Notes under the pieces: generated by a model
The model's database searches: none
What the model saw: the letters and a program-made list of their open reading frames with translations, nothing else
What the model was told of the DNA's origin: nothing
DNA from: Prevotella sp.
GTDB lineage: Bacteria; Bacteroidota; Bacteroidia; Bacteroidales; Bacteroidaceae
DNA length: 9,887 nt
Assembly (NCBI GenBank): GCA_016291915.1
Contig: JAEEZP010000283.1
Location: forward strand, 1 to 9,887
Direction of reading: 5' to 3'
In this document: positions 1-4,884 of the stretch, in pieces
Position numbering within the stretch: position 1 is the first letter of the stretch
How the letters are laid out: every line of letters starts with the position of its first letter
Made by a program: the position numbers and the translations under genes

Positions 1-66
1 GCGATTAGGGTGACCTCCGGCAGTCAATCCTTCCTTTCTACAACAAAGGTAAGGAAAAACTGGCAT
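1..66 (-). CDS. Possible start of a leftward gene, cut by the window edge
   Basis: An ATG at 66-64 on the minus strand opens a frame that stays open for 22 codons to the window edge (beginning MPVFPYLCCRKEG). I do not recognise the peptide. The only support is a Bacteroidales-type -7 element about 60 bases upstream, at 136-129, pointing the same way. The true start could be further left and this stretch could be leader sequence. Confidence 0.2.
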   Translation of the reverse strand, partial: MPVFPYLCCRKEGLTAGGHPNR

Positions 67-128
67 ATTTTCTCGTATATAGAACGTTAAATAATTTAAG
101 AGTTATTGAGGACTCTTATTATAGACTG

Positions 129-136
129 CAAAGTTA
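129..136 (-). promoter_or_regulatory. Leftward -7 promoter element (TAACTTTG)
   Basis: Read on the minus strand the bases are TAACTTTG followed by C, which fits the Bacteroidales TAnnTTTG -7 consensus. It lies just past the stop of the DUF4248 gene and would start leftward transcription of whatever lies beyond the left edge. I see no good TTG-type -33 box at the expected 19-21 base spacing, so it may be weak or regulated. A short dyad (AAGAGT ... ACTCTT, 100-119) lies just downstream in the would-be leader. Confidence 0.5.
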
Positions 137-147
137 AAGAAAGGGCA

Positions 148-375
148 TCAGGGTTCGCCCAGGGCCTCGACGATGAGGCGTACCTGCAGTGGGGTGTACT
201 CCCGCTGATGGGGCCGGTGACTGGCCTGGAGGAGTTGTTCATAAAGATTAGGATACCGTCTGATCCAACGTTGTAACTTGTTGTACGCCGACTGTGGCGT
301 GGTGTTGGGGCTATACAGTTGTGCAAGCTCCGTTCTACCGTAAACACGGCATTGAAAAGAATAGGTGTTTTTCAT
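148..375 (-). CDS. DUF4248 family protein
   Basis: This 75-residue protein matches the small Bacteroidales DUF4248 family as I know it. It has the early YGRTELAQLYSPNTTP signature (about residues 12-27), then a QSAYNKLQRWIRRYP stretch, and ends with YTPLQVRLIVEALGEP. That closing LIVEALGEP is typical of the family and shows the protein is full length. Its molecular role is unknown; the size and charge suggest a compact helical, perhaps nucleic-acid-binding, protein, but that is inference. In Bacteroides and Prevotella such genes commonly sit beside HU-like and amidase genes at the edges of polysaccharide loci, which is the arrangement here. It starts 27 bases after the stop of the upstream 125-residue gene, so the two are probably co-transcribed leftward. 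Confidence 0.85.
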   Translation of the reverse strand: MKNTYSFQCRVYGRTELAQLYSPNTTPQSAYNKLQRWIRRYPNLYEQLLQASHRPHQREYTPLQVRLIVEALGEP

Positions 376-402
376 GATATATTGATATAAAGTTAAAAAA
401 TT

Positions 403-780
403 TCATTTACTCTTAAATCGATTGCAGGAGCGTTTATAGGCTTCCTGAAGATAATCCTCCAATACCTCCGTGCTGAATGTTTCTGCAATATAGACCGTAT
501 CGCCTCCTACTGTTTCTAATTGCTCCAGAAGGGTGATGTATTCATCAACACTGATGATGTCCTCATCAAACGACTGACGGATCTGGAGGATACAGGCAAT
601 CAGAAACCGGTCGCGTGAACCGGGAGGCTCATCACCGTTAAGAACCCTGGAATAAGTATGTGGACTCATCCGGGCTGTCTTGTAGATATAACTGTGATTG
701 ATACACATCGTATCAAACATTTCTTTGAGGAAATTCCTCAACAGCATTCTAAACACTGATGTCTCTAACTGATTGCTCAT
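403..780 (-). CDS. Unknown 125-residue protein, possibly with a helix-turn-helix
   Basis: I cannot name this protein. It has no signal peptide or membrane segment and is rich in charged and tyrosine residues. Residues about 29-60 (NHSYIYKTARMSPHTYSRVLNGDE ...) resemble the turn and recognition helix of a Cro/C1-type DNA-binding fold, in which a 'MSxxTYSRVLNG' pattern is common. That reading is weak and is inference only. The second half (about 70-125) looks mostly helical and acidic, ending in a basic RSCNRFKSK tail. The gene lies directly upstream of the DUF4248 gene on the same strand, 27 bases away, and has a -7 element (857-850) about 70 bases before its ATG. It is probably a real gene and the first of a two-gene leftward unit. 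Confidence 0.7.
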   Translation of the reverse strand: MSNQLETSVFRMLLRNFLKEMFDTMCINHSYIYKTARMSPHTYSRVLNGDEPPGSRDRFLIACILQIRQSFDEDIISVDEYITLLEQLETVGGDTVYIAETFSTEVLEDYLQEAYKRSCNRFKSK

Positions 781-849
781 GATTTACATTTTCATATAAT
801 CACCTGTTGGTTATGCCCGACAGGGCACTGGTGTTTTTCAATGACAATG

Positions 850-857
850 CAAAGTTA
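850..857 (-). promoter_or_regulatory. Leftward -7 element (TAACTTTG) for the two-gene unit
   Basis: On the minus strand the sequence reads TAACTTTG followed by C, the Bacteroidales TAnnTTTG -7 motif. Transcription would start near 845 and give a leader of about 65 bases before the ATG at 780. No convincing TTG at 19-21 bases upstream was found. Confidence 0.55.
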
Positions 858-933
858 CAACCGTGAGAAAAGTACCCTTTGCCCGTTACGAGCAAAAGAA
901 AGGGAGAAGAATGGAGGAGTTAATAGTTAATAA

Positions 934-1089
934 TTAATAATTAATAGATAAAAGTGAAGAGTGAAGAGTGAAGAGTGAAGAATAAAGACGTGGTGATATA
1001 GGGAGGAGCTATTAGTTAAGAGTTAATAATTAATAGATAAAAGTGAAGAGTGAAGAGTGAAGAATAAAGACGTAGTGATATAGGGAGGA
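934..1089. repeat. Duplicated block with variable GTGAAGA heptamer array
   Basis: Two nearly identical blocks, 934-1007 (74 bp) and 1023-1089 (67 bp), each run from a TTAATAATTAATAG start through a heptamer array to a GATATAGGGAGGA end. The first holds four perfect GTGAAGA units (954-981) and the second three (1043-1063). This 7-bp difference accounts for the whole length difference. One other base differs (GTGGTG versus GTAGTG near 991 and 1074). This is direct evidence of block duplication plus slippage of the heptamer array. Confidence 0.95.
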
Positions 1090-1242
1090 AGAAGAGGTGG
1101 TCTTTTCAAGGGGAAAAGGTGACTAAATGAGGTGGAAGAAGTGGTCTTTTTAAGGTGATATGGTGACTAAGTGAGGAGGAAGTAATAGGCAAAGAAGATA
1201 GCGTTAGTGGTTAAGTCGGGGGAGGATAGGGATAAAAGGACA

Positions 1243-1276
1243 TAAAAAAAGACGGTCGTTTTTCAACGATCGTCTT
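1243..1276 (-). terminator. Leftward rho-independent terminator
   Basis: A 12-bp stem (1249-1260 with 1265-1276, one G-T pair) with a TTTC loop is followed, on the minus strand, by seven T residues (1250-1244). On the plus strand there is no T tract, so it acts leftward. It lies about 240 bases past the amidase stop and probably ends the HU-smalltalk-amidase transcript. Confidence 0.8.
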
Positions 1277-1386
1277 GAAATAAAAGGCGGGAACAGGCAT
1301 TGTTATTAAACTAATCCGGAAGATGAATTCTATGTCTACTGGCAGTACCAGTCCCCGAAAGATCTTCGCAATCACAACAATAATTT

Positions 1387-1435
1387 ACCCTAAACCCTAT
1401 GCTCTAAACTCTAAACTCTAAACCCTAAACTCTAA
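1387..1435. repeat. Tandem CTCTAAA/CCCTAAA heptamers
   Basis: Seven consecutive 7-bp units of the pattern A-C-Y-C-T-A-A run from 1387 to 1435, with only one unit clearly off pattern (ACCCTAT then GCTCTAA). Two more units reappear at 1507-1519 on the far side of the hairpin element, and degenerate CTCTATA units lie at about 2845-2868. The unit happens to equal the plant-type telomere heptamer, which I take as coincidence. Confidence 0.9.
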
Positions 1436-1507
1436 TTATCGTGCAAACCGAACACAGTGAAACTTGTTTCAATGTTGAGGTGCAGCCGATAATCACGGCG
1501 AAGCCGT
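1435..1507. repeat. Structured intergenic element (diverged relative of the 3941/6288 repeat)
   Basis: The element has terminal 7-bp arms ATTATCG (1435-1441) and CGATAAT (1487-1493), a central hairpin TGAAACTTGTTTCA (1458-1471), and a small hairpin ACGGC-GAA-GCCGT (1495-1507). The same order (TTATCG/TTTTCG start, AAAC-TT-GTTT centre, TGCAG + CGATA, then a GAA-loop hairpin) occurs in the inverted-repeat arms at 3941-4030 and 6199-6288. One base pair of the GAA hairpin is swapped from G-C to C-G between them, so pairing is kept. It looks like a third, diverged member of one repeat family. Confidence 0.7.
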
Positions 1508-1512
1508 AAACC

Positions 1513-1917
1513 CTAAACTATATCATCGACTGAGCAGCAGGGGCAGGCTTTCTGGGGATTAAGGGTGTGATGACCTACGACCAGTGCCTGAGGATAATCC
1601 CTCCGCAAGGAGTGAACCAGGGCATGAAGGGAAACGCGTTGTGCTGCGGTGCGTGTGTCGGCAGGATGCCCACTGGCATCAAGACCGCCCTCGTAACAGA
1701 TCCCGATGGAGTGTCGGTTGTGGTTCTTACAGTGTGCTCCCACCTGTTCTTCGGGCCTTCCCTTGTGTATCCTGCCATCCCGCGTGATGTAGTAATGATA
1801 ACCGATATCCTTGAAGTGCCGGTGTATGATATGGTCTCTGCGGCATGCTTCGAAACTATAACTACGATCTTCGCGGGTGGCAGAACAGTGGATGATGATG
1901 AGTGTTATCTTTCGCAT
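1513..1917 (-). CDS. N-acetylmuramoyl-L-alanine amidase, T7-lysozyme-like
   Basis: This 134-residue protein is a compact Amidase_2 domain, which cuts the bond between N-acetylmuramic acid and L-alanine in peptidoglycan. By comparison with T7 lysozyme the zinc ligands are H10 (IIHCSAT), H116 (VGHHTLNP) and C125 (KACPC). The catalytic-site tyrosine is Y40 (GYHYYI) and the lysine is K123, so all key residues are present. The length is normal for the short Bacteroidales version. No signal peptide is visible, so export would need another route. The stop codon and last two residues are encoded by a copy of the neighbouring heptamer repeat. The gene follows the smalltalk gene by 21 bases and is the last of the HU-smalltalk-amidase unit. 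In phages such enzymes are endolysins; here the chromosomal role is unknown. Confidence 0.93.
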   Translation of the reverse strand: MRKITLIIIHCSATREDRSYSFEACRRDHIIHRHFKDIGYHYYITRDGRIHKGRPEEQVGAHCKNHNRHSIGICYEGGLDASGHPADTRTAAQRVSLHALVHSLRRDYPQALVVGHHTLNPQKACPCCSVDDIV

Positions 1918-1938
1918 GATAAGCAGCTCATCCAGCGA

Positions 1939-2037
1939 TCAGATGCAGCTCTGAATACCTAAGGTGGTGGCGATAGCACTGAGCACACTGAGTACTATCT
2001 GGAGCAGGGTCTTGAGGAATGATTTGGTAATACGCAT
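1939..2037 (-). CDS. Smalltalk protein (small membrane peptide)
   Basis: Between the HU-like and amidase genes is a 32-codon frame with a clear start at 2037. The peptide begins MRITKSFLKTLLQ, continues with a hydrophobic segment IVLSVLSAIATTLG (about residues 14-27) and ends IQSCI. A short basic N-terminus, one hydrophobic helix and a closing Ser-Cys pair fit the Bacteroidales 'smalltalk' family, which is known for lying next to T7-lysozyme-like amidase genes, exactly as here. The peptide is probably membrane-inserted. Function is not established; a single-helix peptide beside a murein amidase suggests a holin-like or export-helper role, but that is inference. It is easily missed because of its length. 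Confidence 0.85.
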   Translation of the reverse strand: MRITKSFLKTLLQIVLSVLSAIATTLGIQSCI

Positions 2038-2050
2038 GAGGAGAATAAAT

Positions 2051-2082
2051 AATTAATAGTTAATAATTAATAGTTAATAATT
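2051..2082. repeat. 32-bp AT-rich direct repeat, copy 1
   Basis: An array of TTAATAG/TTAATAA units. The identical 32 bases recur in the same orientation at 2761-2792, so the HU-like gene sits between two exact direct repeats about 710 bp apart. Similar but not identical arrays occur at 920-950, 1023-1040, 3921-3945, 4017-4058 and 6174-6212, all outside or at the very ends of genes. Confidence 0.9.
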
Positions 2083-2094
2083 GAGAGTTATTTC

Positions 2095-2123
2095 TACTTC
2101 TCTCTGTCGGACAGAGAGAAGTA
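2095..2123. other. Perfect 14-bp hairpin
   Basis: TACTTCTCTCTGTC (2095-2108) and its exact reverse complement (2110-2123) are separated by one base, giving a long stem with a tight loop. It lies in the 197-base gap between the HU-like stop and the smalltalk start. There is no T tract on either side, so it is not an ordinary terminator. It could be an RNA processing or stability hairpin that sets unequal levels of HU and the two downstream genes, or a weak attenuator. Confidence 0.75.
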
Positions 2124-2193
2124 AGCAAGAGAGAGCTCGTTGCATTCCTTAGCTGACACTTTCGCTATTGCAACATTTTAAACTTTTCATAGG

Positions 2194-2226
2194 CGGGGAC
2201 TGGCTCACAAAGGGCGCCTGTCCCCG
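2194..2226. other. Stem-loop just after the HU-like gene
   Basis: CGGGGAC (2194-2200) can pair with GTCCCCG (2220-2226) over a 19-base loop, just past the HU-like stop on the minus strand. No T tract follows. It may protect the 3' end of the HU message. A CAGTCCCCGAAAG string at about 1350-1362 resembles its right half (CTGTCCCCGAAAG, 2218-2230). Confidence 0.5.
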
Positions 2227-2234
2227 AAAGTGGA

Positions 2235-2750
2235 TTATGGATTCTGATCGTCTGGGTTCTCACCGTTGTTGTCATTACCACCATTGTCATCACCACCGTT
2301 GTCATCGCCGTCCTCTTTCTTCTTCTTGCCCTCGCTGAGCGTGAGCACATTGATGAACTTCGCCTCCTTACGGATGGTCTTGCTATCGAGGCCAGCGGTC
2401 TTACCTAAGTTGGCACGGAAGCTGACCTTCACACCGATGACATTATCCGCAATGCTGAACGATTCCAGGTCAGCAGCTGACTTGTTCCTCAGGGAGAGGT
2501 AGAACACGCCGAGGTCGCCGAGCCAGATCTTCTTGCTGTCGAGCATCAGCTCCTTCATACAGTCCACCATCTGGATCAACACGCCATGCACGGTGCCGCG
2601 GTCATACATACTACCGTGGGAGATGACGTGGTTGATGAAATCCTGGAACGAGAGGGTCTCGGTGGTTACAGCCTTGGCATATACCTTGCCGTCGAGATCG
2701 CTGTTCTTACTGTTCTTGATCACTTTTGTACGATAAATTAACTTTGCCAT
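2235..2750 (-). CDS. HU-like DNA-binding protein with acidic tail
   Basis: The 171-residue protein matches the Bacteroidales HU/IHF-like group with a 'MAKLIYRTKVIKN' beginning, a helical N-terminal half (LSFQDFINHVISHGSMYDRGTVHGVL, about 33-58), the WLGDLGVFYLSL strand region (76-87) and a C-terminal VKVSFRANL stretch (108-115). These proteins bind and bend DNA. After a lysine cluster (KKKK, 142-145) comes a low-complexity acidic, Asn/Gly-rich tail (146-171). The tail is coded by three 15-bp units of the type GAT-GAC-AAC-GGT-GGT, so its length can probably change by slippage. The tail is likely disordered. The gene has a -7 element at 2893-2886 and leads the leftward unit with smalltalk and amidase. 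It is bracketed by exact 32-bp direct repeats. Confidence 0.9.
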   Translation of the reverse strand: MAKLIYRTKVIKNSKNSDLDGKVYAKAVTTETLSFQDFINHVISHGSMYDRGTVHGVLIQMVDCMKELMLDSKKIWLGDLGVFYLSLRNKSAADLESFSIADNVIGVKVSFRANLGKTAGLDSKTIRKEAKFINVLTLSEGKKKKEDGDDNGGDDNGGNDNNGENPDDQNP

Positions 2751-2760
2751 AAAATAAAAA

Positions 2761-2792
2761 AATTAATAGTTAATAATTAATAGTTAATAATT
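2761..2792. repeat. 32-bp AT-rich direct repeat, copy 2
   Basis: Identical to 2051-2082. It lies in the leader of the HU-like gene, between its promoter and its ATG at 2750, so copy-number changes here would alter the 5' untranslated region. Confidence 0.9.
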
Positions 2793-2885
2793 AGTGGATG
2801 AGTGGTCGAGTGGACAAGTTCATTGTCGTTGAGTCGGTACCGTAACTCTATACTCTATACTCTAAACCAGCACTGATTACGAATG

Positions 2886-2893
2886 CAAAGATA
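2886..2893 (-). promoter_or_regulatory. Leftward -7 element (TATCTTTG) for the HU-like gene
   Basis: The minus strand reads TATCTTTG followed by C, a very good fit to TAnnTTTG. The transcript would begin near 2880 and have a leader of about 130 bases that includes the 32-bp AT repeat. No clear -33 box at standard spacing. Confidence 0.65.
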
Positions 2894-2979
2894 TAATTCT
2901 GCAAAAGCCCTACTGGTGATTAGTAACCGGTATGGAGTGATTCTGAGTGATTGGGAGTGATTATATGAAATAAAAGTCG

Positions 2980-2987
2980 TACTTTTG
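2980..2987 (+). promoter_or_regulatory. Rightward -7 element (TACTTTTG) for the Bro-N gene
   Basis: TACTTTTG followed by C fits TAnnTTTG and lies 58 bases before the Bro-N start codon. With the HU promoter at 2893-2886 it makes a divergent promoter region. Two GATTNNGAGTGA-like copies (GATTCTGAGTGA, GATTGGGAGTGA, about 2938-2960) lie between them and could be binding sites, which is inference. The nearest TTG (2951-2953) is too far for a standard -33 box. Confidence 0.6.
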
Positions 2988-3045
2988 CAATCGATCATGC
3001 AGACTCTTGGATGGAAACATCTTCTGCAATAATTAGATTTTTGGT

Positions 3046-3906
3046 ATGACAAGAAAACAGCTTATTCAACTTTTTGAAGACAGAAGGGTACGTACTGTAT
3101 GGGACGACCAGGAGGAGAAATGGTATTTCTCAATTGTCGATGTGTGCTGGGTGCTGGTAGATAGTAAAAATCCAACAGCATACTGGAGAAAACTGAAACA
3201 ACGGTTAAAGGAAGAAGGAAATGAAAGCGTGACAAATTGTCACGTTTTGAAGATGCGAGCGGCTGATGGTAAGATGCGATTTACTGATGTCGCTGACACT
3301 GAACAACTTTTCCGACTGATACAGAGCATCCCATCGCCCAAGGCTGAGCCCTTCAAACAGTGGATGGCTTCAGTTGCAGCTCAACGCATTGATCAGATGC
3401 AGAATCCTGAGCTGAACTTTGATCAAGCATATGTCGACTATCGTCGTCTGGGCTATAGTGACAAGTGGATTAACCAGCGGTTGCGCTCTATAGAAGTTCG
3501 CAAGGAATTGACCGATGAATGGGATCGTGCAGGTATTACCGATCAGCAACAGTATGCTTCACTCACTGATATTATCACACGTGGTTGGAGTGGTAAGAGT
3601 ACTCGTCAGTACAAGCAATTTAAAGGACTGAAGAAAGAAAGTCTACGTGATAACATGACGAATATTGAGTTAGCACTAAATACACTTGCAGAAGCATCTA
3701 CTACTGAAATCAGCAAGGTCCATAATCCTAAAGGATACACTCAGAGTGCCGATGTGGCTCGTCAAGGTGGAAAGATTGCCGGTGATGCCCGCAAACAACT
3801 TGAACAACGTATTGGGCATTCCGTTATATCTCGCGCCAAGGCTGCCGATTTCCTGCCGCCAGCTGATGATGTACAACAAATATCGAATAGCGAAGAAGAT
3901 CTATAG
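3046..3906 (+). CDS. Bro-N / DinD-like protein
   Basis: The 286-residue protein opens with a Bro-N domain (about 8-112): RRVRTVWDDQEEKWYFSIVD, then YWRKLKQRLKEEG and the closing PSPKAEPFKQWM. Bro-N domains occur in phage antirepressors and baculovirus Bro proteins and bind DNA. The rest (about 115-270), with YVDYRRLGYSDKWINQRLRSIEVRKELTDEW and a VARQGGKIAGDARKQLE motif near 238-253, resembles the C-terminal part of the DNA-damage-inducible DinD family. A role in phage-like regulation or the SOS response is therefore plausible but unproven. It is probably cytoplasmic. It is first in the rightward run; its stop lies 34 bases before the left inverted-repeat arm. A second Bro-N domain is fused to the Fic protein on the other side of the cassette. 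Confidence 0.88.
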   Translation: MTRKQLIQLFEDRRVRTVWDDQEEKWYFSIVDVCWVLVDSKNPTAYWRKLKQRLKEEGNESVTNCHVLKMRAADGKMRFTDVADTEQLFRLIQSIPSPKAEPFKQWMASVAAQRIDQMQNPELNFDQAYVDYRRLGYSDKWINQRLRSIEVRKELTDEWDRAGITDQQQYASLTDIITRGWSGKSTRQYKQFKGLKKESLRDNMTNIELALNTLAEASTTEISKVHNPKGYTQSADVARQGGKIAGDARKQLEQRIGHSVISRAKAADFLPPADDVQQISNSEEDL

Positions 3907-3940
3907 CGACATTTTCCCCTACATTATTAATTATTATCTA

Positions 3941-4052
3941 TTAATTGCCTTCGGCGATTTTTCTATCGCTCTGCAAAATTCAAACAAGTTTGATTTTGCC
4001 CTCGCTTAATCGAAAAATTATTAACTATTATCTATTAACTATTAACTATTAA
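3941..4052. repeat. Left arm of a 90-bp perfect inverted repeat
   Basis: Bases 3941-4030 are the exact reverse complement of 6199-6288 (90 of 90). After one mismatch at 4031 the match continues to 4052 (partner 6177). The arm holds a GCC-TTC-GGC mini-hairpin (3947-3955), GCGATTTTTCTATCGC (3954-3969), a central stem GCAAAATTCAAAC..GTTTGATTTTGC (3973-3999) and an AT-rich TTAACTA tail. The tail ends 15 bases before the start codon of the cytidylyltransferase gene. Confidence 0.97.
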
Positions 4053-4067
4053 CTATTATTTCTTCTC

Positions 4068-4781
4068 ATGGCTAATTACGCATTGATTATTGCCGGAGGT
4101 TCCGGCACGCGAATGGGACAGAGCATCCCGAAACAGTTTATCAACATCTATGATAAACCGATACTGATATATACCCTTGAGGGATTCCAGAGGCATCCAC
4201 TGATAGATGCCATTGAGGTGGTGTGCATCGACGGTTGGCAAGAGGTGCTGCAGGCATACGCCAACCAGTTCGGCATCACGAAAATGAAATGGATCGTAAA
4301 GGGAGGAAAGACCGGTCAGGAGTCGATCCGTAACGGGGTGTATAACCTGGAGGGTATCTGCAAGGATGATGACCTGGTGATTGTACACGACGGTATCCGT
4401 CCGATGGTGGATGAGAGTGTGTTGACGGATGTCATCAAGGTGGCGAAGGAGAAAGGTAATGCCGTGACATCGTTGCCTTATAATGAGCAGATCTTCGTAA
4501 TAAACCCTGAAGATCCTTCTACAACACAGAAGTATATCCCCAGGGAGACTTTACGAAGGGTCTCTACGCCGCAGGCTTATCGTTTTGACTTGCTGGACCG
4601 TTCCTACCACCGTGCTTTTGCGGAAGAGATCGGTATCTACGGTTCTTCTTATACGAACACGATGATGGTGGAATTGGGGGAGACGCTGCACTTCGCTGCA
4701 GGCTCGGATAAGAATATCAAGCTCACTACGCAGGATGACCTGGAACTGTTTAAAGGATATCTGAAAAGTCATTTAGGATAA
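4068..4781 (+). CDS. IspD/TarI-like cytidylyltransferase
   Basis: The 237-residue protein is a complete IspD-family nucleotidyltransferase. It would transfer CMP from CTP to an alditol or erythritol phosphate and release pyrophosphate. Visible signatures are the CTP loop AGGSGTRMGQSIPKQF (9-24, with K22), HDGIRPMV (107-114), RVSTPQAY (164-171) and GSDKNIKLTTQDDLELF (212-228). IspD itself makes CDP-methylerythritol for isoprenoids, while TarI/Bcs1 relatives make CDP-ribitol for glycans. Placement in a glycan locus beside an SDR gene, away from any isoprenoid gene, favours a CDP-alditol or similar glycan precursor; the exact substrate cannot be read from sequence. The position usually written TDD in IspD is TNT here (196-198), another sign that it is not housekeeping IspD. 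It has no obvious promoter of its own. Confidence 0.88.
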   Translation: MANYALIIAGGSGTRMGQSIPKQFINIYDKPILIYTLEGFQRHPLIDAIEVVCIDGWQEVLQAYANQFGITKMKWIVKGGKTGQESIRNGVYNLEGICKDDDLVIVHDGIRPMVDESVLTDVIKVAKEKGNAVTSLPYNEQIFVINPEDPSTTQKYIPRETLRRVSTPQAYRFDLLDRSYHRAFAEEIGIYGSSYTNTMMVELGETLHFAAGSDKNIKLTTQDDLELFKGYLKSHLG

Positions 4782-4814
4782 AATTATTCTTTATTATATT
4801 AATCTCCACAATTC

Positions 4815-4845
4815 TTGCTTTTATCGGAAATAAAATGTAACTTTG
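4815..4845 (+). promoter_or_regulatory. Promoter left over from the deleted ATPase gene
   Basis: TTG (4815-4817) and TAACTTTG (4838-4845) are separated by 20 bases, the best match to the Bacteroidales -33/-7 pattern in the window. Transcription would start near 4852. Since the adjacent gene is a relic, this promoter may now serve the SDR gene 300 bases downstream. Confidence 0.75.
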
Positions 4846-4850
4846 CGTCA

Positions 4851-4883
4851 TTACGAAAAAAGTCGTAACGAAAAAAGTCGTAA
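4851..4883. promoter_or_regulatory. Duplicated dyad at the relic's transcription start
   Basis: A 15-bp unit (ACGAAAAAAGTCGTA) is repeated exactly in tandem at 4853-4867 and 4868-4882. Each forms a dyad: TTACGA-AAAAAG-TCGTAA (4851-4868) and TAACGA-AAAAAG-TCGTAA (4866-4883, one mismatch). The pair covers the expected transcription start and leader up to the ATG at 4885. It looks like a two-site operator or a 5' RNA hairpin pair. Confidence 0.7.
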
Positions 4884-4884
4884 C

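Larger units (their letters stand above)
781..1512. other. Gene-free repeat-rich region
   Basis: This 730-base stretch holds no credible gene on either strand. Reading left to right it contains a leftward promoter element (850-857), a duplicated block of TTAATAG and GTGAAGA repeats (934-1089), two imperfect 42-bp tandem copies (1091-1132 and 1135-1176, 6 mismatches, each with a GTGGTCTTTT core), a leftward terminator (1243-1276), a run of seven CTCTAAA/CCCTAAA-type heptamers (1387-1435) and a hairpin element (1435-1507). A short rightward frame at 1324-1419 (MNSMSTG ...) runs into the heptamers and is not convincing. Confidence 0.8.

Noticed and set aside
934..1089. CRISPR array
   Set aside because: The repeated blocks are two adjacent near-identical copies with inner heptamers, with no unique spacers of regular length and no cas genes.
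1387..1435. Telomere-like CCCTAAA repeats as a sign of eukaryotic or linear-end DNA
   Set aside because: The array is interstitial, degenerate (mostly CTCTAAA) and surrounded by bacterial genes; chance identity of a heptamer is the simpler reading.
1567..1962. 131-codon rightward open frame opposite the amidase gene
   Set aside because: It lies fully antisense to the well-supported amidase and smalltalk genes, has no family resemblance and no promoter; it is a mirror of their codon pattern.
3941..4030. Terminal inverted repeats of an insertion sequence
   Set aside because: No transposase or recombinase gene is found between the arms, and the flanks at 3930-3940 and 6289-6300 show no clear target-site duplication; a non-coding element or recombination arms fit better.
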